DNA of 11,259 nucleotides, taken from the NCBI GenBank assembly GCA_031266895.1, contig JAISAD010000072.1, positions 1 to 11,259 of the forward strand, in the 5' to 3' direction. This DNA is from Bacteroidales bacterium (GTDB lineage Bacteria > Bacteroidota > Bacteroidia > Bacteroidales > WCHB1-69). The notes beneath the pieces are model-generated. The model worked only from the letters and a program-made list of their open reading frames with translations. It had not been told where the DNA came from and searched no databases. This document shows, one piece after another, positions 1-8,702 of the stretch (position 1 is the first letter of the stretch; every line of letters starts with the position of its first letter). The position numbers were made by a program, and so were the translations under genes.

Positions 1-247
1 GGTACAGGTATTTCCCAATCCGGCAAAAGAGTACGCCTCGTTTATCTGGGATTTTGGCAGCTTCGACGGCACGGCGCAGCTCTCCATTACCGACCAGAGC
101 GGCCGGCCGCTCCTCACCCGCCCGCTCCCGGGCGCACAGGGTCAGTGGATTTGGGAAACGGGCAGCGTCCCCTCCGGCAGCTACGTTTACAGCGTAATCG
201 CCAGCGGCCTGCAGATAGAGAGCGGAAAGATTGTAGTAACAAAGTAA
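1..247 (+). CDS. C-terminal end of a secreted protein with type A T9SS sorting domain (5' truncated)
   Basis: Frame 2 is open from the left edge to a TAA at 245-247 and gives about 81 residues. They match the type A C-terminal secretion signal of the type IX secretion system (Por secretion tail, TIGR04183 type): it opens with VFPNPAKEYASF, has a middle ITDQSGRPL strand (the usual 'D..G'), then VPSGSYVYSV, and ends SGKIVVTK. In the family this immunoglobulin-like tail directs a Sec-exported protein through the outer membrane and is then removed, often with attachment to surface lipopolysaccharide. The catalytic or adhesive part lies upstream of the window, so the function is unknown. The segment is 145/240 GC (60%), and 61-180 is 72%, well above the neighbouring genes. 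The stop is only 15 bp from the convergent dnaG stop. Confidence 0.88.
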   Translation, partial: VQVFPNPAKEYASFIWDFGSFDGTAQLSITDQSGRPLLTRPLPGAQGQWIWETGSVPSGSYVYSVIASGLQIESGKIVVTK

Positions 248-262
248 ATGGAAAATAAGGGA

Positions 263-2257
263 TTACATCATTACTGTTCCCAAAAGCTTAGCCAGTTCTA
301 TGCGGCGTTGGGTCAGGCGATTGAGATCCAATAAAATATCCTGTTCCATAGCGGGTGTTTGGGCCTCTTTTAACAGGGAAAGCAAGGTGTACTGGTACGA
401 TTCCAGCCACCTGAATTTTAAGCGATTTACAATATTTGTTACCTCTGTATTCAACTTTTCCTTGTCATTAGTGATAGTGCGGGTGGCAATTTCATACTTA
501 TTTTGCCATTCGGCACTAAATTCCGGTTCTGGATTAAGCAGATGAGGCAATAAAAACTGCTGCACCTGATGATTGTCCACAAAGGTAAACTGCTTGATAA
601 TGGCCTCCTGGCAGGCAGCTGCAACCGCAAACTGGGCATACAGTTCAAAAACAGTATTCAATACCGGATCGGTAATGTGCAATTCATCTTTATAAAGTTC
701 GTCATATATAAATTGATCAATGCGTTGCTGATGGTAAGTGGGATTTCCCTGTTCGTCAAAATGCACACAATCAATCTCATACATTCCGTATTTTATCAGC
801 AAAAGGATAAGCTGTTTTTCGGTTTCGTAAAGTCGATCCTCGGCAGCATACTCTTTCTGACATGAATCTACAGGCGCTGCAGGCAGCAGGCTAATATCCT
901 GCTGCAGCATATTCCCGGCAGCTTCTCCCTTGCCTTTTTCTGCATTTAACCGTTTCCAAACGGCTTTGCGCAGCTGACTGTTCAGCATCTCTTCCGACAA
1001 TTGGAAAAGAGCGGCGCACTCTTTGATATAGAAAGCCCGCACAATATTATCGCGAATGCCGGCAATGGTATTAATCATTTCATTCACCATTGCGGCACGC
1101 TTCATCGGGTCGTTTCCCGCTTCACGAGATAAAACTTTTGCTTTGAAAATTAAAAAATTAACGGCATTTTTATTCAAATAATCGGCCAGTTCCGAATCGC
1201 GTCTCTTGCGTGAAAATGAGTCAGGGTCTTCGCCGTCGGGCAGCAGCACCACCTTGACATCCAAACCGGCTGCCACCAGCAAGTCAATACCGCGCAAAGA
1301 GGCTTTAATACCAGCGTTGTCGCCATCATACAGCACCACAATATTTTGGGTTTGCGAGGTGATAAGCTTAATCTGCCCATCGGTGAGCGCCGTGCCGGAA
1401 GAGGCCACCACATTCTCAACACCTGCCTGATACATCGAAATCACATCGGTGTAACCCTCTACCAAATAGACGCTATCCATAGTACGAATAGCCTTTTTGG
1501 CAAAATAAAAACCGTAAAGAATATCGCTCTTGTGGTAAATTTCGCTTTCCGGCGAGTTGAAATATTTGGAAGTTTTCTCTCTGCTGTTGAGGATACGCCC
1601 TCCAAAGCCCACCGTCTTGCCGATAGCATTATGAATGGGAAAAATAACACGGTCATGGTAAAAGTCGAACAGCTTGCCGCCCTCTCTCTTCCGGCTCAAG
1701 CCGACAGTGAGCAGATGCTGCTCTTCGTAACCGTTTTTGAGCGCATGACAGGTAAATTTATCCCATCCGCCTGGACAGTACCCCAATTTAAAGTGCCTGA
1801 TGGTGGATTCGGTAAAGCCACGTTCTTTGAAATAATTCAAGCCAATGTTTTTACCCTCTTCCGTGTCAAACAGTTGTGATATAAAAAATTTCTCCGCAAA
1901 TTGATTAACTGTAAAAAGCGCATCGCGCAACGACTGCGAGGCCAGCTCTTCGGCGGAAGCCTCATGATCTTCTTCTATGGTAATGCCGTACTTTTTAGCC
2001 ACATAACGCAAGGCCTCGGGATAGGATATTTTTTCGTGCTCCATAACGAAATTGACGGAGTTGCCGCCGGCATCACATACAAAGCATTTGTAAATTCCCA
2101 AGCGAGGATTGACGTACATGGAGGGATTTCGGTCGTTATGAAAAGGACAAACACCGACAAAATTGACACCACGCCGTTTCAGCGACACAAAATCGCCTAC
2201 GATATCTTCGATTTTAGCGGTCAAAAAGATTTCGTCAATGCACCGCTTTGTTATCAT
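263..2257 (-). CDS. dnaG: DNA primase
   Basis: This 664-residue protein synthesises the short RNA primers used at the replication fork, working with the replicative helicase DnaB. The domain order is typical. An N-terminal CHC2 zinc-binding domain carries ligands C37, H40, C58 and C61 (CPFH and CFVC). The catalytic core follows, with a TOPRIM fold at about 262-340 showing E267 in VEGYTD, and D311 and D313 in LYDGDNAG, then the LPDGEDPDSF segment (339-348). The C-terminal region of about 200 residues is helical and poorly conserved, as expected for the helicase-binding domain. Length is normal for the phylum. The ATG (2257-2255) overlaps the TGA of the upstream protease gene as ATGA, and AAGGTG lies 8 nt before it inside that gene, so translational coupling is likely. 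No separate promoter was seen. The 3' end faces the T9SS-tail gene without an obvious terminator. Confidence 0.97.
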   Translation of the reverse strand: MITKRCIDEIFLTAKIEDIVGDFVSLKRRGVNFVGVCPFHNDRNPSMYVNPRLGIYKCFVCDAGGNSVNFVMEHEKISYPEALRYVAKKYGITIEEDHEASAEELASQSLRDALFTVNQFAEKFFISQLFDTEEGKNIGLNYFKERGFTESTIRHFKLGYCPGGWDKFTCHALKNGYEEQHLLTVGLSRKREGGKLFDFYHDRVIFPIHNAIGKTVGFGGRILNSREKTSKYFNSPESEIYHKSDILYGFYFAKKAIRTMDSVYLVEGYTDVISMYQAGVENVVASSGTALTDGQIKLITSQTQNIVVLYDGDNAGIKASLRGIDLLVAAGLDVKVVLLPDGEDPDSFSRKRRDSELADYLNKNAVNFLIFKAKVLSREAGNDPMKRAAMVNEMINTIAGIRDNIVRAFYIKECAALFQLSEEMLNSQLRKAVWKRLNAEKGKGEAAGNMLQQDISLLPAAPVDSCQKEYAAEDRLYETEKQLILLLIKYGMYEIDCVHFDEQGNPTYHQQRIDQFIYDELYKDELHITDPVLNTVFELYAQFAVAAACQEAIIKQFTFVDNHQVQQFLLPHLLNPEPEFSAEWQNKYEIATRTITNDKEKLNTEVTNIVNRLKFRWLESYQYTLLSLLKEAQTPAMEQDILLDLNRLTQRRIELAKLLGTVMM

Positions 2258-4038
2258 TTACTCAGCACCTTGAATTTTTTAAACAGTTTGTCGTCATGCA
2301 TGGCTTCCAAGGCTTTTTGGCAAACATCATCAGTCATCAGGAAGAGCTGATAGGCTTCGCCGTAATTAAAAATATTGCGGGCAATTTCAAATTTCAGATA
2401 CTCTTTAATAAATTCGGGAGCGCGATTCTCATTGCGTAATTTTTCGGCTTCGTGATACGATTTTTCTACGAATGTCTTCATCAGCGAATCGAGAGCAGCC
2501 GTTTGACTCAGGTCTGAAAGATTGCGATAAAGCAGATCCAATTTTTCTCTGTTAACGGCAACAAAAGCATTCAGACGTGCGGAAAAGTTGAAATTTACAC
2601 TGTCAGAAACGCCCTCTTTTTTACCGTAAGCTACCAAATCGTTATAAAGCGCATCACTTACTTTGAAGTTATTTTTAAAATCTTCTATGGTAGGATACTG
2701 CTCTTTTAATGCCTCGCGATGATCTTCCATATAGCTGATTATGAATCCGTGCACAATTCCTTTTCGTACAAATTCGGCGTAAAGCGAAGAGTATTTTGAA
2801 GTATCCAGCGGGATAAAAATATCGGGCATAATGCCACCTCCACCATAAACAATCCTGCCTTGAGGTGTTTTAAACTTCAACGAATCGGGAAATTTGATAC
2901 TGTCGGCAGTAAAATACTCGCCATGTTTTGAGCGGGCCTGCAGGTCGCTAAAATAGCTGTCGAGACCATCACTGTAAGACTTTTGAATGCATCGGCCAGT
3001 AGGGGTATAATAGTGCGAAACGGTAAGGCGTACTTGCGACTTATCGGCCAGTTCTACAGGCTTTTGCACCAAACCCTTTCCAAAAGTGCGGCGTCCCATA
3101 ATGAGGCCTCTGTCCCAATCCTGTACGGCACCCGACACAATTTCGCTGGCTGAAGCCGAACCCTCGTCCACCAGCACAATTAATTTCCCTTTCTCAAATT
3201 CGCCCGCACTGGAAGCACGATATGACTCGCTGTTTTTGTGAATATTGTTGGTATAAACAATCATTTTGCCGTTCTTAATAAACTGATCGGCTATGTTAAA
3301 AGCAGTATTGAGATAGCCTCCGCCATTGCCGCGCAGGTCGAAAATCAGATTTTCCATACCGCGTGCTTTCAACTTGGTAATGGCTTCAATAAACTCCTGA
3401 TTGGAATTTTGAGCAAAGCGTTCCAAACGGATGTAGCCTGTTTGGCTGTCGAGCATACAGAATACATTGATGCTGTTCATTGGGATTTTATCTCGGGTAA
3501 TCACAAAACTGAGCATTCCTCTGCGGCCGCGCAGCACCGTAATGGGCACTTTTGTTCCCTTTTTGCCGCGCAGATGCGTTTGCACCCATTTATTGCTAAT
3601 CTGTTTGCCTGTGGCATCTAAAGAATCAACTTTTACAATTTTATCGCCCGGCATTAATCCTACTTTTTCCGATGGACCACCCACAATTACCTCAATAACA
3701 TTAATAGTGTCCTTAATAATCTGGAAAGAGACCCCAATGCCATCAAAACCACCCTGCAGCGGCTCATTCGCAGCAGCAACCTCCTCTGGCGAAATATAAA
3801 CAGAGTGAGGATCCAGCTCTTTCAATACCTCCACAATGCCGGCTTCTGTAAGTTTATCAAAATTAACGGTATCCACATAATACAAGTTAATCAAGTCCAG
3901 CAATTGCGCCATTTTACGGGCATAGGTAGAATAATTTCTATTCTGAGGATAGGTGGAAGTCATTTTGTTTTGCGCTTGAGCAGTTGTAAATATCATTGCT
4001 CCGCATATCAAGCACATTATTACTCTTAGCTTCTTCAT
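2254..4038 (-). CDS. S41 family C-terminal processing peptidase (Ctp/Prc type), periplasmic
   Basis: This 594-residue serine protease belongs to the carboxyl-terminal processing family, which trims or degrades envelope proteins from their C-terminal ends. Residues 1-22 form a signal peptide (MKKLRVIMCLICGAMIFTTAQA) with probable cleavage before Q23. A PDZ domain spans about 92-172 (GIGVSFQI, GDKIVKVDS), and the S41 catalytic domain follows. The nucleophile is inferred as S296 in DEGSASASE and the general base as K321 in TFGKGLVQ, exactly the 25-residue spacing of E. coli Prc, with Q325 the conserved Gln. LIFDLRGNGGG (231-241) is the usual substrate-cleft strand. About 150 extra C-terminal residues are helical and charged, as in many Bacteroidota members. 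The ATG start is supported by the signal peptide. The last codon and stop overlap dnaG. A 134-bp gap separates it from the kinase gene. The physiological substrate is unknown. Confidence 0.93.
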   Translation of the reverse strand: MKKLRVIMCLICGAMIFTTAQAQNKMTSTYPQNRNYSTYARKMAQLLDLINLYYVDTVNFDKLTEAGIVEVLKELDPHSVYISPEEVAAANEPLQGGFDGIGVSFQIIKDTINVIEVIVGGPSEKVGLMPGDKIVKVDSLDATGKQISNKWVQTHLRGKKGTKVPITVLRGRRGMLSFVITRDKIPMNSINVFCMLDSQTGYIRLERFAQNSNQEFIEAITKLKARGMENLIFDLRGNGGGYLNTAFNIADQFIKNGKMIVYTNNIHKNSESYRASSAGEFEKGKLIVLVDEGSASASEIVSGAVQDWDRGLIMGRRTFGKGLVQKPVELADKSQVRLTVSHYYTPTGRCIQKSYSDGLDSYFSDLQARSKHGEYFTADSIKFPDSLKFKTPQGRIVYGGGGIMPDIFIPLDTSKYSSLYAEFVRKGIVHGFIISYMEDHREALKEQYPTIEDFKNNFKVSDALYNDLVAYGKKEGVSDSVNFNFSARLNAFVAVNREKLDLLYRNLSDLSQTAALDSLMKTFVEKSYHEAEKLRNENRAPEFIKEYLKFEIARNIFNYGEAYQLFLMTDDVCQKALEAMHDDKLFKKFKVLSK

Positions 4039-4151
4039 TCTTTTCTTTTTAATTTTCTCTCTTTCTTAGGTTATAAACATTAAAATGGATAATCTCTAAA
4101 TATCTACGTAACAAACATTTTCGATAAAAAGAGCGATTTTTTTTGAATTTG

Positions 4152-4159
4152 CAAATGTA
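4152..4159 (-). promoter_or_regulatory. Possible promoter -7 box for the S41 protease-dnaG pair
   Basis: The minus strand reads TACATTTG, matching the Bacteroidota -7 consensus TAnnTTTG, about 115 nt upstream of the protease ATG and just after the kinase stop. No TTG is found at a -33 spacing of 19-22 nt, so support is moderate. The predicted leader of about 105 nt is A-rich before the start codon, a usual substitute for a Shine-Dalgarno site in this phylum. The box overlaps a 10-bp palindrome (ATTTGCAAAT, 4147-4156), which is probably incidental. Confidence 0.4.
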
Positions 4160-4172
4160 CAAAAAAACGCAA

Positions 4173-6413
4173 TCACTGCCGCACTAAAGGCAGAGTAAAG
4201 GTAAAGCAGGCGCCACTGTCGTTTTTATAGCGTGTTACACTCAGTTTACCACCGTTTTTCTGGACCAAATCGGTGCAAAGCAGCAAGCCCAGACCAGACC
4301 CTTCTTCACCGGAAGTGCCCTTAGTGGTAAAATATTTTCTATTGGAAATAAGCTGGTTCAGCTTTTCAATATCCGCCGGCATACCATCATTTGAAATAGA
4401 AATGGCTACAAAATCCTCATTTTCCTGTTCGGCTGACATCACGATATTTCCATTGGGATAGGTAAATTTAATAGCATTACCTAACAGGTTGAGAAATATG
4501 GAATGAGTCATCTCAAGGTCAATTAACACATTAATATTTTGCCCTATGGTATTGGTTACGGTGATGTTTTTCCGCTTAAAATTTATTTCGAGCATGGACA
4601 TTATATCACACACCATTGTAAGCAGCTCAAACGGTTGCTTTTCAACCTGTACAAGACCACTTCTTATTCGGCTGATATTCATCATTTCGATAAATACTTG
4701 TACTACGGAATTGGCTGACTTATTGAGTTTCTCAATTGTGCTCTTCATTTTTGGCGTAGTCTGTTCCAAACTTAGCAATTCGGAATAGGAAATAATAGGC
4801 GTCATCAAATTCTTAAGGTCATGCATGGAATAGGCAATAAAACGATCGTTTTGCAGCAACATCGCTTTGCTTTTTTCAACCATGGCCTCTAGCTCTTTTC
4901 TTAGACGCGTTTCTTCCGTAATATCCACTACCATGCACATATAGTGTATTGGGATTCCATTTTCATCGCGCACCTCCGTAAAAAACCATTCGCATACCAT
5001 CATTGAGCCCTCTTTTTTAGCCACATTAATAATGGAATTGGATATATCCTGGCTGATAATATTTTTAATAATGCTGCTGATGTGCACATCGCTATTCTGC
5101 AAATTCACAATATCATCCACGTGAGCATTACAAACTTCGCTTTGTACGTAGCCAAACATTTTTTGGGCTGCACTGTTCCAATAGCGAACGGTGTACGCAA
5201 TATCCAATTCGATGTAAGCTATCGGCATATTTTCCACAAACTGCTCAAATTTAGAGACATATTGCCTTAACGATTGAGTTTTTTCGGTCAATTTGGCACG
5301 TAACAATCGGTTAAAATAGAGCACGATTAAAAAAGCTACAAAAGAGAGTCCCAACAGAAAGGCTACAGGGATTAGCCACAATTTATGTTTCTCAAAAAAG
5401 CCTAAGGGCTTATATTTTAACTCGGCTTTTTCCGGCAAAGCAGTAAACCATTTGTGGTTGGCAATTTGCGGATAGCTGAATTTCCACCGGGTCTGTTCCT
5501 GATGTATAATGCGGCCGGGAGCTGTCCCCTCATTTAAAATAGATTGAGCCAATTGACCGATAAGTTTTCCCAATGTAATGCCTTCCAGCATTTTACCTCC
5601 TATTATTTCCTTGTGCATATAGATATCAACAAGACAAAAAACAGGAAATGCAGAGGCATCGGTAAGGATGGATACAAACTCTTCTGGAGAAATGTCATAG
5701 CCTTTGCCCGTTTGAGCGTAAAAACCAACCAGGAGCGCCGTAGTCGGCGGCAACTGTTTGATTTCCTGCATTAAATCCTCGGTATTGCTATTTTTATTAT
5801 AGCGTATGTTTATATTTCTACCTTTCAGGAAAGAGGCCTTTTCGACCTGTCGCTGTATGGCCTTTTTCGAGGCCAATCCACTGGATGTATTATCATTAAT
5901 AATAAAAACATCCGTAATAGCCGATTCAAATTTCAGCATTTGCTCTATGGTTTCATTTACCGCAAATTTTAGCGATAAAAAGAGCACATTTGGAATTTCC
6001 GGCAGTGAATCGTCAATTGCCACACCAGCGCATACAATTTTTTTACCATGCATAAAAGTGAGCATTGGGTAGTTTTCTGCCACAAATTTATAGGCTGGCT
6101 GGCTGATAATAATGATTAAATCATAATCCTTCTTGCCGTAAAATTCCTTAAAGCAGTTGAGCAGGATCAGATTTCTTTCAGGTGTTTTGGCTGTATTGAC
6201 AGCACTAAGATATTCAATATCCAATTCATAGTCGGGACGATAGAGGTAAGGAGAATATCCTTTTGTCTCTGCTATTACCCATGTATGAGTTTGATAGTAT
6301 GAATTTAGGAGGAAAATCTTCTTTAAGTGATCAAATTCAATCTTTTCCTTTGCTTGGGGATACATTGGTAAAAGACTATAAATCAGGAAGAATATACACA
6401 AAAATCGCTTCAC
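4173..6413 (-). CDS. Membrane sensor histidine kinase: ABC-binding-protein-like periplasmic sensor, TM, PAS, HisKA, HATPase
   Basis: This 746-residue sensor kinase probably autophosphorylates in response to a periplasmic ligand. An N-terminal hydrophobic signal segment covers 1-20. A periplasmic region of about 300 residues begins KKIFLLNSYYQTHTW, resembling the ABC transporter substrate-binding family (PF04392 type) used as a sensor domain in other kinases. One membrane helix lies at about 345-368, followed by a short linker helix and a PAS/PAC domain at about 385-505 (FEQFVENMPIAYIELD; YMCMVVDITEE). The dimerisation helix has phospho-acceptor H531 in SMHDLKNLMTPI. The ATPase domain has the N box (LNLLGNAIKF, N646), G1 (NDGMP, D676) and G2 (GSGLGL, 705-710). 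It is not a hybrid: there is no receiver domain, and no response regulator lies beside it. The start codon is GTG (6413-6411); the next in-frame ATG, at residue 17, would destroy the signal segment. The ligand is unknown. The PF04392 relation is from memory of motifs. Confidence 0.92.
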   Translation of the reverse strand: MKRFLCIFFLIYSLLPMYPQAKEKIEFDHLKKIFLLNSYYQTHTWVIAETKGYSPYLYRPDYELDIEYLSAVNTAKTPERNLILLNCFKEFYGKKDYDLIIIISQPAYKFVAENYPMLTFMHGKKIVCAGVAIDDSLPEIPNVLFLSLKFAVNETIEQMLKFESAITDVFIINDNTSSGLASKKAIQRQVEKASFLKGRNINIRYNKNSNTEDLMQEIKQLPPTTALLVGFYAQTGKGYDISPEEFVSILTDASAFPVFCLVDIYMHKEIIGGKMLEGITLGKLIGQLAQSILNEGTAPGRIIHQEQTRWKFSYPQIANHKWFTALPEKAELKYKPLGFFEKHKLWLIPVAFLLGLSFVAFLIVLYFNRLLRAKLTEKTQSLRQYVSKFEQFVENMPIAYIELDIAYTVRYWNSAAQKMFGYVQSEVCNAHVDDIVNLQNSDVHISSIIKNIISQDISNSIINVAKKEGSMMVCEWFFTEVRDENGIPIHYMCMVVDITEETRLRKELEAMVEKSKAMLLQNDRFIAYSMHDLKNLMTPIISYSELLSLEQTTPKMKSTIEKLNKSANSVVQVFIEMMNISRIRSGLVQVEKQPFELLTMVCDIMSMLEINFKRKNITVTNTIGQNINVLIDLEMTHSIFLNLLGNAIKFTYPNGNIVMSAEQENEDFVAISISNDGMPADIEKLNQLISNRKYFTTKGTSGEEGSGLGLLLCTDLVQKNGGKLSVTRYKNDSGACFTFTLPLVRQ

Positions 6414-6447
6414 AATCGTTGAACTTTTAGTATTATTATAACATGCG

Positions 6448-6478
6448 CAAAAATAGATAATTTTTTTTAATCAAACAA
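6448..6478 (-). promoter_or_regulatory. Promoter of the histidine kinase gene (-33 TTG, -7 TATTTTTG)
   Basis: On the minus strand a TTG (6478-6476) is followed after 20 nt by TATTTTTG (6455-6448), an exact match to the Bacteroidota primary sigma factor pattern TTG-N19/22-TAnnTTTG. Transcription would begin near 6441, giving a leader of about 28 nt before the GTG start. This is the best-spaced promoter in the window. It lies in the AT-rich 144-bp gap after metG (6414-6557), so the kinase is probably transcribed on its own even though it points the same way as metG. I saw no clear metG terminator in that gap. Confidence 0.65.
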
Positions 6479-6557
6479 CTATTGATAATAAATAAAAATA
6501 TACTCTTTTAAATGACAAAAATTTACTTCACATGAAATTTAATTAATTCCAAACAGG

Positions 6558-8612
6558 CTACTTAACCGTGCCTCCCGCTTTAATCTTTCTTTCAGGCTGC
6601 ATTAAAGAAAGCTCTCCATTGGCATTTTCGGCCATTAAAATCATCCCATGCGACTTGATTCCCTTAATTTCCTTAGGGTCCAAATTAATAAGCATCAACA
6701 CATTTTTACCAATCAGCTGCTCCGGCTCGTAATATTCGGCGATGCCCGACACGATTTCACGTTGGTCAAGTCCGGTATCTACTTTCAATTTGAGCAATTT
6801 TTTGGTTTTGGCAACCCTCTCAGAAGCAAGAACACGACACACGCGCAAATCCATTTTTTGAAACTCATCAAAAGAGATGTCAGGTTTGGCCTCTTCAGCC
6901 TCTTTTGAGTCTATTTCGTTGACTGTTTTAACATCTTCCAACTTTTTAACCTGTGCCGCAATCGCTTCATCATCTATCTTTTCAAAAAGATATTCCGGCG
7001 TGTTGATTATATTCCCTGCAGGAAGCAAGTTGCACCTGCCTCCCTCTTCCCATCGATGAATATCCAAATTAAGTATCTGTTGCAATTTGCGGGAGGTAAA
7101 GGGCAGAAACGGTTCCCCCAGCACCGACAGGGCAGCGCAAATTTGCAGCGAAAGGTATAAAACAGTTTGCACACTTGCAGGATTTTCTTTCTGTTTTTTC
7201 CAAGGCTCGGTATCGGTAAGGTATTTGTTGCCCAACCGCGCTAAATTCATAAATTCGGCCAGCGCTTCCCGAAAATGAAACTTCTCTATAGCTGTACCAA
7301 TTCGTGCAGGAAATTCTCCTATTTTGTCCATAATCTCTTTTTCACAGTTGGAAAACAGATCAGGCAACGGTACTTTTCCCTCATAATATTTATGTGTCAA
7401 CACCAGAGTTCTGTTCACAAAATTGCCAAAAATAGCCAACAGTTCATTATTATTTTTAGCCTGAAAATCCGTCCACGTAAAGTCGGCATCTTTAGTTTCA
7501 GGCGCAATTGAAGTGAGAGTATAGCGCAATACATCCTGCTTATCCTTAAAATCTTCCAAATATTCGTGCAGCCATACCGCCCAGTTTCGCGAAGTGGAAA
7601 TTTTATTGTTTTCCAGATTCAGAAATTCATTAGCCGGCACATTTTGCGGCATAATGTAGGACCCTTCTGCTTTCAACATGCAGGGAAAAATAATGCAGTG
7701 AAATACAATATTATCTTTGCCAATAAAGTGAATCAGTTCTGTATCAGCGCTTTTCCACCACTTTTCCCAATCCTGCCCGTGCGCCTCCGCCCACTCCTTA
7801 GTAGCCGAAATATAGCCGATAGGGGCATCGAACCAGACATAGAGCACCTTTCCGATCGCCTCTTCAAGGGGTACTTTCACTCCCCAATCCAAGTCGCGGG
7901 TAACAGCTCTGGGCTGCAAACCTTGCTCAATCCAGGACTTGCACTGGCCGTAAACGCTGGATCGCCAATCCTCTTTATGTTCTTTTAGAATCCATTCTCT
8001 AAGCCATTTATCATATTCATTAAGAGGAAGATACCAATGTCTGGTCTCTTTCATGGCAGGCGTATTGCCACTGAGTACAGACTTGGGGTTAATCAGATCG
8101 GTAGCATTCAGCGACGTACCGCAGGCTTCGCACTGATCGCCATAAGCTCGTTCATTGCGGCAATGGGGGCATGTACCCGTAATGTAACGATCGGCTAAAA
8201 ATTGCCTGGCCTCTTCATCGTAATACTGCAAAGCGCTTTTTTCAATCAATTTGCAATCTTCGTAAAGTTTTGTAAAGAAATTGGCAGCGGTTTCATGGTG
8301 CATGGGGTCTGAAGTGCGCGAATAGACATCGAAAGAGATCCCTAACTCTTCAAAAGAACGCTTAATCATGGCGTGGTAACGATTCACTATTTTTTGAGGG
8401 GTTGTGCCCTCGTTTTTAGCCTTGATAGTGATAGGTACACCATGCTCGTCAGAACCACCAATAAAAAGCACCTCACAGCCTTTGGCTCTGAGATAACGCG
8501 CATAAATATCGGCAGGCACATAAACGCCGGCTAAATGTCCAATATGTACGGGACCGTTAGCATAAGGCAGTGCCGAAGTGATGGTGTAGCGTGCTGTTTT
8601 GTTTTTTGACAT
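6558..8612 (-). CDS. metG: Methionyl-tRNA synthetase with C-terminal tRNA-binding domain
   Basis: This class Ia synthetase charges tRNA-Met with methionine in the cytoplasm. I place the start at the ATG 8612-8610 ([20 protein letters not shown]), giving 684 residues; the open frame extends 31 codons further to a TTG, but that TTG lies inside the -7 promoter box and the extra residues match nothing. HIGH is at 23-26. A zinc knuckle is at CPHC (148-151) and CEAC (161-164). The tRNA-docking region includes [14 protein letters not shown] (261-274). The second signature is KISTS (337-341) rather than KMSKS. The anticodon-binding helical bundle follows, with [13 protein letters not shown] typical of MetRS. 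The last 105 or so residues ([13 protein letters not shown] to the end) form the Trbp111-like OB-fold tRNA-binding and dimerisation domain. Length is normal for the MetG1 form. No Shine-Dalgarno site is visible. Confidence 0.97.
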   Translation of the reverse strand: MSKNKTARYTITSALPYANGPVHIGHLAGVYVPADIYARYLRAKGCEVLFIGGSDEHGVPITIKAKNEGTTPQKIVNRYHAMIKRSFEELGISFDVYSRTSDPMHHETAANFFTKLYEDCKLIEKSALQYYDEEARQFLADRYITGTCPHCRNERAYGDQCEACGTSLNATDLINPKSVLSGNTPAMKETRHWYLPLNEYDKWLREWILKEHKEDWRSSVYGQCKSWIEQGLQPRAVTRDLDWGVKVPLEEAIGKVLYVWFDAPIGYISATKEWAEAHGQDWEKWWKSADTELIHFIGKDNIVFHCIIFPCMLKAEGSYIMPQNVPANEFLNLENNKISTSRNWAVWLHEYLEDFKDKQDVLRYTLTSIAPETKDADFTWTDFQAKNNNELLAIFGNFVNRTLVLTHKYYEGKVPLPDLFSNCEKEIMDKIGEFPARIGTAIEKFHFREALAEFMNLARLGNKYLTDTEPWKKQKENPASVQTVLYLSLQICAALSVLGEPFLPFTSRKLQQILNLDIHRWEEGGRCNLLPAGNIINTPEYLFEKIDDEAIAAQVKKLEDVKTVNEIDSKEAEEAKPDISFDEFQKMDLRVCRVLASERVAKTKKLLKLKVDTGLDQREIVSGIAEYYEPEQLIGKNVLMLINLDPKEIKGIKSHGMILMAENANGELSLMQPERKIKAGGTVK

Positions 8613-8617
8613 AGTTA

Positions 8618-8641
8618 CGTTTAATTTTATGCGTTTAATTT
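8618..8641. repeat. 10-bp direct repeat in the metG leader
   Basis: CGTTTAATTT occurs perfectly at 8618-8627 and 8632-8641, a 14-bp period. In the metG transcript it reads AAATTAAACG twice, the second copy ending 5 nt before the ATG. It could be an accidental duplication, a protein or RNA binding site, or part of an unstructured ribosome landing region. It does not resemble a T-box. Confidence 0.6.
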
Positions 8642-8702
8642 GCCTGTTATTTGATAATAAATTTAAAATCAAGACTATTTTTCTATTTCTAGATAGCGGG
8701 TG

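Noticed and set aside
1346..1879. 177-codon open frame antisense to dnaG
   Set aside because: It lies fully opposite conserved TOPRIM/core coding sequence, has no recognisable domain or promoter, and is best explained as a codon-bias shadow.
4161..4185. Possible intrinsic terminator after the kinase gene (T7 tract on the minus strand)
   Set aside because: Only a 3-bp stem (GCA/TGC) can be drawn before the T run, too weak to call.
6414..6557. Small gene or RNA in the AT-rich gap between the kinase and metG
   Set aside because: Apart from the kinase promoter there is only AT-rich sequence, with no start, structure or terminator-like hairpin longer than about 4 bp.
7566..7988. 140-codon open frame antisense to metG
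   Set aside because: It is fully opposite conserved MetRS sequence, with no domain and no start context.
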